Of a DNA stretch of 7,133 nt, positions 1 to 6,056 are shown piece by piece (position 1 is the stretch's first letter; the number at the start of each line of letters is the position of its first letter). The notes under the pieces are model-generated. The model did no database searches, was not told the DNA's origin, and saw only the letters and a list, made by a program, of their open reading frames with translations. The position numbers and the translations under genes are program-made. Origin of the DNA: Frankiales bacterium (GTDB lineage Bacteria; Actinomycetota; Actinomycetes; Mycobacteriales; SCTD01); NCBI GenBank assembly GCA_025965495.1, contig JAOPWW010000386.1:1-7133 (forward strand), given 5' to 3'.

Positions 1-957
1 ATGGGCAAGACCCGGGTCATCGCGGAGACCGGCGCCGGCCAGCACGGCGTCGCCACCGCCACGGCCTGCGCCCTGTTCGGGTTCGAGTGCACGGTCTACA
101 TGGGCGAGGAGGACACCCGCCGGCAGGCCCTCAACGTCGCCCGGATGCGCCTGCTCGGGGCGACCGTCGTCCCGGTCACCACCGGGACCCGCACGCTCAA
201 GGACGCCACCAACGAGGCCTTCCGCGACTGGGTCGCCAACGTCGAGACGACCCACTACGCGATCGGGTCCGTCGTCGGCCCCCACCCGTTCCCGTCCATG
301 GTCCGCGACTTCCAGCGCATCATCGGCGTCGAGGCCCGCCAGCAGTGCCTGGACCTCGTCGGCCGGCTGCCCGACGCCGTCGTCGCGTGCGTGGGTGGGG
401 GGTCCAACGCGATGGGCGCCTTCCACGCGTTCATCCCGGACGAGTCGGTCGCGCTCGTCGGCGCCGAGGCCGGGGGCGACGGCGTCGAGACCGGCCGCCA
501 CGCCGCTCCGCTGACGGCCGGCACGCCGGGCGTGCTGCACGGCGCCCGCAGCTACCTCATGCAGGACGACGACGGCCAGACGATGGACACCACGAGCATC
601 AGCGCCGGCCTGGACTACCCGGGCGTCGGGCCGGAGCACTCGTGGCTCAAGGACGCCGGGCGGGCGACCTACACGGGGGTCTCCGACGGCTGGGCCATGC
701 AGTGCCTGGAGAAGCTCGCGAAGTCCGAGGGCATCCTGTGCGCGATCGAGACCGCCCACGCCTTCGCCGGCGCGTGCGACTGGGGGCGGGCGCAGGTGCA
801 GGCGGGCCGCGCCGCCGAGGACCTCGTGGTCATCGTCAACACGAGCGGCCGGGGCGACAAGGACGTCGACACCGCGGCCCGCTGGTTCGGGCTGGTGACC
901 GGCGAGGAGGTCGCGCAGTCCGAGCTCGTGCGCGCCCACGAGGGCGAGCAGCCGTGA
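1..957 (+). CDS. trpB: Tryptophan synthase beta chain, 5'-truncated by the window
   Basis: The beta subunit joins indole to L-serine using pyridoxal phosphate (PLP), the last step of tryptophan synthesis, in an alpha2-beta2 complex with TrpA in the cytoplasm. The frame is open from base 1, and the first Met is an internal residue matching E. coli position 101. Comparison with remembered E. coli TrpB gives an exact offset of 100: Glu9 in ETGAGQHG is catalytic Glu109, GGGSN at 132-136 is the PLP phosphate loop 232-236, Asp205 is Asp305 and Glu250 is Glu350. Ser282 in TSGRGDKD is Ser377, which contacts the PLP pyridine nitrogen. The catalytic lysine (Lys87) lies upstream of the window. The body closely resembles mycobacterial TrpB, but residues 222-280 are unusual (GRATYTGVSDGWAM, GILCAIETAHA, VNTSGRGDKD rather than the usual VNLSGRGDKD). 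About 20 extra residues follow WFGL. The stop is TGA 955-957; trpA follows after 37 bases. Confidence 0.97.
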   Translation: MGKTRVIAETGAGQHGVATATACALFGFECTVYMGEEDTRRQALNVARMRLLGATVVPVTTGTRTLKDATNEAFRDWVANVETTHYAIGSVVGPHPFPSMVRDFQRIIGVEARQQCLDLVGRLPDAVVACVGGGSNAMGAFHAFIPDESVALVGAEAGGDGVETGRHAAPLTAGTPGVLHGARSYLMQDDDGQTMDTTSISAGLDYPGVGPEHSWLKDAGRATYTGVSDGWAMQCLEKLAKSEGILCAIETAHAFAGACDWGRAQVQAGRAAEDLVVIVNTSGRGDKDVDTAARWFGLVTGEEVAQSELVRAHEGEQP

Positions 958-994
958 TCCGGTCCCAGGACCGCGCTGACGCCGCGAGCACCGC

Positions 995-1786
995 GTGAGC
1001 GCCCTCGACGAGCTGTTCGCGCGCTGCCGTGCGGAGGGCCGCGCCGCCCTGATCGGCTACCTGCCGGTCGGCTACCCGTCGGTCGCGGAGTCGGTCGAGG
1101 CCATGGTCGCGATGGTCGAGGCCGGGGTCGACGCCGTCGAGGTGGGCGTGCCCTACACCGACCCCGGCATGGACGGCCCCGTCATCCAGGTCGCCGTCGA
1201 CGCCGCCCTGCGGGGCGGGAGCCGGGTCAAGGACGTCTTCACCGCCGTCCGCGCCGTCGCCGACAGCGGCGCGGTCGCCGTCACGATGGGCTACTGGAAC
1301 CCGGTCGAGAAGTACGGTCCCGCCCGCTGGGCCGCCGACCTCAAGGCCGCCGGCGGCTCGGGCTGCATCACCCCCGACCTCATCCCCGAGGAGGCCGGAG
1401 CGTGGGTCGAGGCGGCCCGCGAGCAGGACCTCGACCCGGTGTTCCTGGTCGCTCCCAGCAGCACCGACGAGCGGATCGCCGTCGTCGGGCGCACCAACCG
1501 GGGCTTCGTCTACGCCACCGCCGTCATGGGCGTCACCGGTGCGCGCGCCGAGATCGGCAGCCGCGCGAAGGAGCTCGTCGGGCGCGTGCGCGCCCAGACC
1601 GACCTCCCGGTCTGCGTGGGACTCGGCGTCTCGGACGGCGACCAGGCCGCCGAGGTCGCCGCCTTCGCCGACGGCGTCATCGTCGGCTCCGCCCTGGTCG
1701 CCGCCCTGCGCGACGGCGGGGTCGAGGCCGTCCGCGCGCTCTCGGCCGACCTGGTGGCCGGCGTCCGGCGGCGCCCGGCCGCGTGA
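995..1786 (+). CDS. trpA: Tryptophan synthase alpha chain
   Basis: The alpha subunit cleaves indole-3-glycerol phosphate to indole and glyceraldehyde 3-phosphate and channels indole to TrpB. The 263-residue protein has normal family length and is a TIM barrel. Catalytic Glu49 and Asp60 fall at exactly the E. coli numbers, in EVGVPYTDPGMDGP. ITPDLIPEEA, FLVAPSSTDERI, GFVYATAVMGVTG and the C-terminal phosphate-binding segments VGLGVSD and DGVIVGSALV are all present. The start is GTG at 995: an in-frame TGA at 977-979 blocks a longer form, and starting here gives the canonical catalytic numbering. No strong Shine-Dalgarno is seen in the 37-base gap (AGGA at 967-970 is too far away), so translation probably depends on coupling to trpB. 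The stop TGA 1784-1786 overlaps the next gene's GTG by four bases. Confidence 0.97.
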   Translation: MSALDELFARCRAEGRAALIGYLPVGYPSVAESVEAMVAMVEAGVDAVEVGVPYTDPGMDGPVIQVAVDAALRGGSRVKDVFTAVRAVADSGAVAVTMGYWNPVEKYGPARWAADLKAAGGSGCITPDLIPEEAGAWVEAAREQDLDPVFLVAPSSTDERIAVVGRTNRGFVYATAVMGVTGARAEIGSRAKELVGRVRAQTDLPVCVGLGVSDGDQAAEVAAFADGVIVGSALVAALRDGGVEAVRALSADLVAGVRRRPAA

Positions 1787-2952
1787 GGGCGGTCCCGCTC
1801 CTCGTCGCCGCCCTGCTGCTCGCCGGGTGCACCGCCCAGCACGACGCCGCCGTGCCCCGCCCGGACCCCGTGGTCCCCTCGACCGGGCCGGCGTCCGCAC
1901 CTGCGTCGGCGTCGGCGTCGGCACCGCCGTCCCCGTCGGCGGCCCGGACCGTCGCACCGTTCGCGACCGGTCTGCCGGCCGGTGGCCCGGTCCCGGCCGG
2001 CTTCTCGCCGCTGTCGTTCAGCTTCGTCTCGCCCCGCACCGGCTGGGTGCTGGGGGACGCCCCGTGCGACGACCCCGCGTGCGCCAGCCTGCTGCTCACC
2101 CGCGACGGCGGCCGGACCTGGCGCGGCGTCCCCGCGCCGGAGCACCCCACCACCTCGGCGGTCGCCACCGCCTCGACGGTGCGCGCGGTCCGGTTCGCCT
2201 CCCTGCGCGACGGGTTCGCCTTCGACAGCGTCCTGTCGGCCACGCACGACGGCGGCGCCACCTGGCACGACGTCCCGCTCCCGGGGCGGGTGCAGGCGCT
2301 CGAGACCGCCGCCGGACGGGTGCACGTCGTGGTCGCCGTGTGCAGCGCCGCCGGGTGCCGGAGCGCGCTGTACACCGGGGCGAGCAGCTCCGACGACCTC
2401 CGCCCGGTGCCCGGTGTCGACCTGCCCGGTGACGCCGGCGCGGGCCTCGCGGTGCACGGGCGCCACGTGTACGTGCTGCGGCCGGGGACCGACGACGGCC
2501 GCACCGACCCGGCGCTGTACGCCGGCCAGGACGGCGCGCACTACGCCCTGCGCCGCACGCCCTGCACCGGCGAGTACCGGTTCGACGCGGCGGTCGCGGC
2601 CAGCGACGACACCGACCTCGTGCTGGTCTGCGGCTCCGACGTCGGCGCCGGGATGCAGCGCAAGCACGTCTACACCTCGGTCGACGCCGGGCAGCACTGG
2701 ACCGCGGCCGGCGACCCGCCGCCCGTGAGCGGCACGCTGCTCGCCGCGACCCGGAAGGGCACCTTCCTCGGCAACACCCGCACCGGCGTCGACGTCACGC
2801 GGGACGGCCGCACCTGGACGCACGCGGTCGGCGACGACGCGACGACGCAGGTCGGGTTCGTGACCGACGACCTGGGGTTCTTCCTGCAGGACGCCCTGCA
2901 GGTCACGCGGGACGCCGGCCGCACCTGGTCGCGGGTCCGCTTCTCGAGGTAG
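1783..2952 (+). CDS. Predicted lipoprotein with Asp-box (BNR-like) beta-propeller
   Basis: A 389-residue exported lipoprotein of unknown function. A short signal peptide (MRAVPLLVAALLLAG) ends in a lipobox LLAGC, making Cys16 the lipidated N-terminus. An Ala/Ser/Pro linker follows (about 33-56, with an ASASASAPP stretch encoded by repeated GCGTCG). From about 75 onward the chain carries five Asp-box motifs (S/T-x-D-x-G-x-T-W type): TRDGGRTW 106-113, THDGGATW 154-161, SVDAGQHW 299-306, TRDGRTW 339-345 (one residue short) and TRDAGRTW 375-382. Such motifs mark sialidase/Ycf48-like six- or seven-bladed propellers, but no glycosidase catalytic set is recognised, so a binding or scaffold role is more likely. 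Cys95/100, 187/192 and 261/283 could form disulfides outside the cytoplasm. The start is GTG 1783, inside the trpA stop (GTGA). The open frame extends further upstream over trpA, but only this start puts a signal peptide at the N-terminus. lgt lies 19 bases downstream. Confidence 0.88.
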   Translation: MRAVPLLVAALLLAGCTAQHDAAVPRPDPVVPSTGPASAPASASASAPPSPSAARTVAPFATGLPAGGPVPAGFSPLSFSFVSPRTGWVLGDAPCDDPACASLLLTRDGGRTWRGVPAPEHPTTSAVATASTVRAVRFASLRDGFAFDSVLSATHDGGATWHDVPLPGRVQALETAAGRVHVVVAVCSAAGCRSALYTGASSSDDLRPVPGVDLPGDAGAGLAVHGRHVYVLRPGTDDGRTDPALYAGQDGAHYALRRTPCTGEYRFDAAVAASDDTDLVLVCGSDVGAGMQRKHVYTSVDAGQHWTAAGDPPPVSGTLLAATRKGTFLGNTRTGVDVTRDGRTWTHAVGDDATTQVGFVTDDLGFFLQDALQVTRDAGRTWSRVRFSR

Positions 2953-2959
2953 ACCGGCC

Positions 2960-2965
2960 TAGGCT
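2960..2965 (+). promoter_or_regulatory. Probable -10 element of a leaderless lgt promoter
   Basis: TAGGCT fits the actinobacterial TANNNT -10 pattern. Its last base is six bases before the lgt ATG (2972), which would place the transcription start at or next to the A of the start codon, giving a leaderless mRNA. No Shine-Dalgarno precedes that ATG, in agreement. No clear -35 was found, which is common for such promoters. The element lies within the 19-base gap between the lipoprotein stop and lgt and includes part of an 8-base palindrome, GCCTAGGC (2957-2964). Confidence 0.6.
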
Positions 2966-2971
2966 CGGGCC

Positions 2972-3835
2972 ATGCCGCGCGCCCTGGGACCCGTGCTCGC
3001 GTCGATCCCCAGCCCGCCGCGCGCCGTCGTCCACGTCGGGCCGTTCCCGCTGCGGGCCTACGCCTTCTGCATCATCCTCGGGGTCGTCGTCGCCGTCGTC
3101 GTCGGCGAACGCCGCTGGGTCGCCCGGGGCGGCACCCGGGGCGTGGTCGGCGACGTCGCCACCGTCTGCGTCCCCGCCGGCATCGTCGGCGCGCGCGTCT
3201 ACCACGTGATCACCAGCCCGGAGAGGTACCTGCACGACCCGGTGGCGGCCCTGTTCGTCTGGCAGGGCGGCCTCGGCATCCCCGGCGGGATCCTCGGGGG
3301 CGCCCTCGGCGCCTGGTTCTACTGCCGGCGCCACGGGATCTCGGTGGCCGCGTTCGGCGACGCGATTGCGCCCGGCGTCGCGCTCGCGCAGGCCGTCGGG
3401 CGCCTGGGCAACTGGTTCAACCAGGAGCTGTTCGGCCGGCCCACCGACCTGCCGTGGGGGCTCCGGATCGCGCCGCGGTTCCGGCCCGCGCAGTACGCCG
3501 ACGTCGCGACCTTCCACCCGACGTTCCTCTACGAGCTGCTCTGGAACGTGCTCGTCGTCGCCGTCGTCGTGACGCTCGCGGACCGGCGCTGGCGGCTCGG
3601 GCACGGCCGGGCGTTCGCGCTCTACCTCGCGCTCTACGCGACGGGGCGGCTGTGGGTCGAGGCGCTGCGCGTCGACGACGCGAGCCGCTTCTTCGGGATC
3701 CGGCTGAACGACTACGTCATGACCGTCGTGCTGCTGGGCGCCGTGACCTACCTGGTCGCGCGGCGGGGGAGCGGCCGGGAGGACGTGGTCCAGCGGGCAG
3801 AGGCCGAGCCGGTCGCCGTACCCTCGCAGGCATGA
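2972..3835 (+). CDS. lgt: Prolipoprotein diacylglyceryl transferase
   Basis: Lgt moves diacylglycerol from phosphatidylglycerol to the lipobox cysteine of prolipoproteins, the first step of lipoprotein maturation, in the cytoplasmic membrane. The 287-residue, multi-pass protein begins with the usual SIPSPPRAVVHVGPFPLRAYA region. It carries the Lgt signature GRLGNWFNQELFGRPT at 143-158, in which Arg144 matches essential E. coli Arg143. WQGGLGIPGGILGG lies at 97-110, FHPTFLYELLWN at 181-192, and ATGRLWVEALR at 223-233 holds the candidates for the second essential Arg. The FHGG histidine of E. coli (His103) is replaced by Pro104; actinobacterial Lgt proteins commonly lack this histidine. The ATG start has no Shine-Dalgarno but follows a TANNNT box by six bases. 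Its stop overlaps the next ATG (ATGA, 3832-3835). The preceding gene encodes a likely substrate. The trpA-lgt neighbourhood is known from Mycobacterium. Confidence 0.97.
   Translation: MPRALGPVLASIPSPPRAVVHVGPFPLRAYAFCIILGVVVAVVVGERRWVARGGTRGVVGDVATVCVPAGIVGARVYHVITSPERYLHDPVAALFVWQGGLGIPGGILGGALGAWFYCRRHGISVAAFGDAIAPGVALAQAVGRLGNWFNQELFGRPTDLPWGLRIAPRFRPAQYADVATFHPTFLYELLWNVLVVAVVVTLADRRWRLGHGRAFALYLALYATGRLWVEALRVDDASRFFGIRLNDYVMTVVLLGAVTYLVARRGSGREDVVQRAEAEPVAVPSQA
3819..3824 (+). promoter_or_regulatory. Probable -10 element for a leaderless transporter transcript
   Basis: TACCCT matches TANNNT and ends seven bases before the transporter ATG at 3832, the spacing expected for transcription starting at the ATG. 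It lies within the last codons of lgt, so the transporter could be expressed both from lgt read-through and from its own internal promoter. The only purine run nearby (AGG at 3828-3830) is too close to the ATG to act as a ribosome binding site. Confidence 0.5.
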
Positions 3836-4560
3836 CTGAGCTCGCGCAGAACGAGCTCCCGCGCACGCCCGGGGAGCACCACCACGACCACCGCGACGTC
3901 ACCGGCGGCTGGCTGCGCCCCGCCGTCTTCGGGGTCATGGACGGCCTGGTCAGCAACACCGCGCTGATCGCCGGGGTCGCCGGGGGCGGCGTCGCCACGC
4001 ACACGGTCGTGCTCACCGGCCTGGCCGGACTGGCCGCCGGGGCCTTCTCGATGGCCACCGGTGAGTACGTGTCGGTCGCGAGCCAGAGCGAGCTGACCCA
4101 GGCCGAGATCGACATCGAGAAGGCCGAGATCGCGCGAGTGCCCGAGGCCGAGGAGGCCGAGCTCGCGGCGATCTTCCACGGCCGTGGCGTCGACCTCGCG
4201 ACCTCCCGCGAGGTCGCCCGTCAGCTGTCCGCCGACCCCGAGCAGGCCTGGCGCGTCCACGCCCGCGAGGAGCTCGGCGTCGACCCGGACGACCTGCCCT
4301 CGCCCTGGACGGCGTCCGGCTCGTCGTTCGCGGCCTTCTCCGTCGGCGCCCTGGTGCCCGTGCTGCCCTACCTGCTCGGTGCGACGAGCCTGCTGCTGAC
4401 GGTGCTGCTCGCCGGCCTGGCCCTGTTCGTGGCGGGCGCCGCGGTGTCGCGCTTCACCAGCCGCAGCGCCGTCTACTCGGGCCTGCGCCAGCTGCTGCTC
4501 GGCGCGGCGGCGGCGGGGGCGACCTTCGTGGTGGGCTCGGCCGTCGGGACCGGGGTCTAG
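3832..4560 (+). CDS. VIT1/CCC1-family Fe2+/Mn2+ transporter
   Basis: A 242-residue membrane protein expected to move Fe2+ or Mn2+ out of the cytoplasm, coupled to protons, as in the VIT1/CCC1 family. Five membrane segments are visible, near 28-50, 58-80, 162-182, 184-205 and 218-241. A hydrophilic, Glu-rich domain lies between the second and third (about 85-160). Numbering runs six behind the structurally known Eucalyptus VIT1 as I recall it. Asp37 (GVMDGLVSN) and Met74 (FSMATGEYVS) match pathway residues Asp43 and Met80. Glu96, Glu99, Glu107, Glu110 and Glu147 match the metal-binding-domain glutamates 102, 105, 113, 116 and 153. The N-terminus has a short His-rich stretch, HHHDH (16-20). The ATG overlaps the lgt stop. 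The gene ends 23 bases from the convergent kinase. The family is secure; whether Fe or Mn is the main substrate cannot be told. Confidence 0.93.
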   Translation: MTELAQNELPRTPGEHHHDHRDVTGGWLRPAVFGVMDGLVSNTALIAGVAGGGVATHTVVLTGLAGLAAGAFSMATGEYVSVASQSELTQAEIDIEKAEIARVPEAEEAELAAIFHGRGVDLATSREVARQLSADPEQAWRVHAREELGVDPDDLPSPWTASGSSFAAFSVGALVPVLPYLLGATSLLLTVLLAGLALFVAGAAVSRFTSRSAVYSGLRQLLLGAAAAGATFVVGSAVGTGV

Positions 4561-4563
4561 CCC

Positions 4564-4587
4564 GGGCTCAGGGGCTCAGGGGCTCAG
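4564..4587. repeat. Three perfect 8-base tandem repeats at a convergent gene junction
   Basis: GGGCTCAG occurs three times without a mismatch (4564-4571, 4572-4579, 4580-4587), between the transporter stop and the end of the kinase gene. Read on the minus strand each unit contains a TGA. Because the period is eight, the three TGAs fall in all three frames, the first being the kinase stop (4586-4584). The array looks like slippage-prone repeat DNA that also acts as a three-frame stop. Confidence 0.9.
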
Positions 4588-5948
4588 CGCGGCTGCGGCA
4601 CCCGGACCTCGAGGGCGGCCTCCTCCGCGGCGGCCAGGCGGACCTCGACGGTCACCCAGCCGGCCTCGCTGCGGACCTCGACGGTGCCGCCGTGCACCTC
4701 GACGAGCCGCCGCACGACGTACAGGCCCATCCCCAGGCCCTCCGCCCCCCGCGTCGCGCCGCTGTCGGCCTGGGAGAAAGGCTCGAACAACCGGCCGGCG
4801 GAGGCCGGGTCCATGGACGAGCCGTCGTTGCTCACCGCGCACCACACGCCGCGCTCGTCGCAGCCGCCGGTGATCAGCGGCACGCTGCCCAGCGAGCCGT
4901 GGACGAGGGCGTTGTCGACGAGGTTCGCGAGCACCTGGTGCAGGGCCTGGCGGTCGATCCGCGCGAGGGCGCCGGGCTCGACGAGCACCGACACGGGCGG
5001 GCGGTCGGGGTGCTCGGCGCCGGCCAGCATGGCGACCTCGGCGGCGACGGCGTGCACCTCGGCGACGGCGGAGGCGTCCGCGGCGGTCGCCTGGGAGGCG
5101 GTCAGCATGTTCTCGAGCAGCCGGGACAGCCGCTCCTGCTGGTCGAGCACGGCCATCAGCAGCCGGTGGCGGGCGGCCGGGTCGAGCCGGTCGCCGCGCT
5201 TGAGCAGCGTCAGGGCCGCGCCGCGGATGCCGGTGAGGGGGGTGCGGAACTCGTGGCTGACCGTGGCGATGAGGTCGGTGCGGATCCGGTCGGTCTCCTG
5301 CAGCCGCTCCGCCACGCTGCTCTGCCCCTCCCACAGCGCCCGGGCGAGCACCTCCTCGCCGGCGCGGGCCTGCTCGTTGACGTGCCAGAACAGGACCAGC
5401 ACGAGGGCCTCGGCCAGCACGAAGCCGGAGTGGACGAGGGCGACCGTCCAGACGCTCTCGCCGTCGGAGGTCAGGCTGTGGGGGAACAGGGCCCCGACGA
5501 CGGCGTGCTGCACCGCCACGAAGCCGATGGCGGCGGCGAAGACCCGCCAGTCCTGGTAGAGCGCGACGACGGCGACGGCGACGAAGTAGTGGAAGTGCAG
5601 CTCGGTGCGGCCGTCGAACAGGTGGACCAGGACGGCCGAGCACGACAGCAGCCCGGTCGTGGCGGCCAGGGACGCGGTGCGCCGGGTCACGGGCGACAGG
5701 GCGAGGCCCAGCAGGACGGCGACCGCGCCGCTCTCGAGCAGGCCGTGGAGCACCGTCACCCGGACGGCCCCGAGGACCAGCAGGACGGGCAGGTGGGCCG
5801 CGAGCAGCAGGCAGACGATGCGGTGCCGCCACGCGAAGTCGCGCTCGGTGAGGGCCCGGCCGGTCGGCAGCCAGCCCGCGAGCGCGGGCGGCAGCGTGCG
5901 CGGCGGGGTCACCCTGACAGGGTGCTGCGCGGCCGCGCGCCGCGCCAT
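4584..5948 (-). CDS. Orphan membrane sensor histidine kinase
   Basis: A kinase of 454 residues from the ATG at 5948. The N-terminal half has about six membrane segments (near 42-62, 66-86, 91-111, 118-131, 136-155 and 170-190) with many histidines and aromatics: HLFDGRTELHFHYFV (109-123), YQDWR (131-135), QHAVVGALFPHS (147-158), LVHSGFVLAE (171-180). I recall the same pattern at the front of some diguanylate cyclases and chemoreceptors. A linker leads to the DHp helix with SHEFRTPLTG, phospho-acceptor His232. The ATPase domain follows: N-box NLVDNA (342-347), a G1-like VSNDGSSM (372-379), F-box FEPF (388-391) and G2 GLGMGL (404-409). The start is uncertain: the frame stays open beyond 6119, with alternatives ATG 6071, GTG 5978 and GTG 5912 and no convincing Shine-Dalgarno at any. 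ATG 5948 was chosen because upstream codons run into repeats and give Arg/Pro/His/Cys-rich sequence. No response regulator is adjacent. The gene is divergent from gltB. Confidence 0.93.
   Translation of the reverse strand: MARRAAAQHPVRVTPPRTLPPALAGWLPTGRALTERDFAWRHRIVCLLLAAHLPVLLVLGAVRVTVLHGLLESGAVAVLLGLALSPVTRRTASLAATTGLLSCSAVLVHLFDGRTELHFHYFVAVAVVALYQDWRVFAAAIGFVAVQHAVVGALFPHSLTSDGESVWTVALVHSGFVLAEALVLVLFWHVNEQARAGEEVLARALWEGQSSVAERLQETDRIRTDLIATVSHEFRTPLTGIRGAALTLLKRGDRLDPAARHRLLMAVLDQQERLSRLLENMLTASQATAADASAVAEVHAVAAEVAMLAGAEHPDRPPVSVLVEPGALARIDRQALHQVLANLVDNALVHGSLGSVPLITGGCDERGVWCAVSNDGSSMDPASAGRLFEPFSQADSGATRGAEGLGMGLYVVRRLVEVHGGTVEVRSEAGWVTVEVRLAAAEEAALEVRVPQPR
5910..5924. repeat. Perfect 15-base palindrome near the kinase start
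   Basis: CACCCTG-A-CAGGGTG: seven-base arms around one central base. It falls early in the kinase reading frame if translation starts at 5948, or covers the start codon if GTG 5912 is used. Its shape fits a dimeric repressor site, but nothing else in the window identifies a protein that would bind it. Confidence 0.5.
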
Positions 5949-5964
5949 GGCCCGTCCGGGCCAT
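5947..5964. repeat. Perfect 18-base inverted repeat overlapping the kinase ATG
   Basis: ATGGCCCG-TC-CGGGCCAT: eight-base arms and a two-base centre. In a kinase mRNA starting upstream it would fold into a strong hairpin whose 3' arm runs up to and includes the first two bases of the ATG at 5948. It could therefore act as an operator or as a structure that hides the start. Another inverted pair, TTCGGACG (5965-5972) and CGTCCGAA (6013-6020), lies just upstream. Confidence 0.55.
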
Positions 5965-6019
5965 TTCGGACGAGTCACCCGTTCGGCGCAACACCGGCAC
6001 GAGCCCGGCGCACGTCCGA

Positions 6020-6055
6020 AGGGGCGTGTGCAGGGGCGTGCGCAGGGGTGTTCGT
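6020..6055 (+). repeat. Three 12-base tandem repeats directly upstream of the gltB -10 box
   Basis: Units AGGGGCGTGTGC (6020-6031), AGGGGCGTGCGC (6032-6043) and AGGGGTGTTCGT (6044-6055) follow head to tail. Units 1 and 2 differ at one base, units 2 and 3 at three. They occupy the place where a -35 box and activator or repressor sites would sit, and end one base before the TAACCT element. A spacing of 12 is close to one helical turn, so the copies would face nearly the same side of the DNA. They look like candidate binding sites; the regulator is unknown. Confidence 0.55.
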
Positions 6056-6056
6056 G

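Noticed and set aside
1402..1782. Longer form of the lipoprotein starting upstream within trpA
   Set aside because: The upstream part is antisense-like Arg/Gly-rich sequence in a shifted frame of trpA. The signal peptide and lipobox start properly at GTG 1783.
1895..1935. GCGTCG microsatellite as a regulatory repeat
   Set aside because: It encodes the Ala/Ser linker behind the lipid anchor, a normal low-complexity tether in lipoproteins.
836..2823. Long minus-strand frames over trpA and the lipoprotein gene
   Set aside because: No recognisable domains, extreme Arg/Gly/Ala/Pro content, and they lie opposite genes with clear homology or motifs.
3081..3108. GTC/GTCGTCGCC repeat in lgt
   Set aside because: Codon repetition for a valine-rich membrane helix; nothing beyond coding is suggested.
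4550..4565. Hairpin CCGGG/CCCGG at the transporter stop as a terminator
   Set aside because: Only five base pairs, no T run on either strand, and such stems are common at this GC content.
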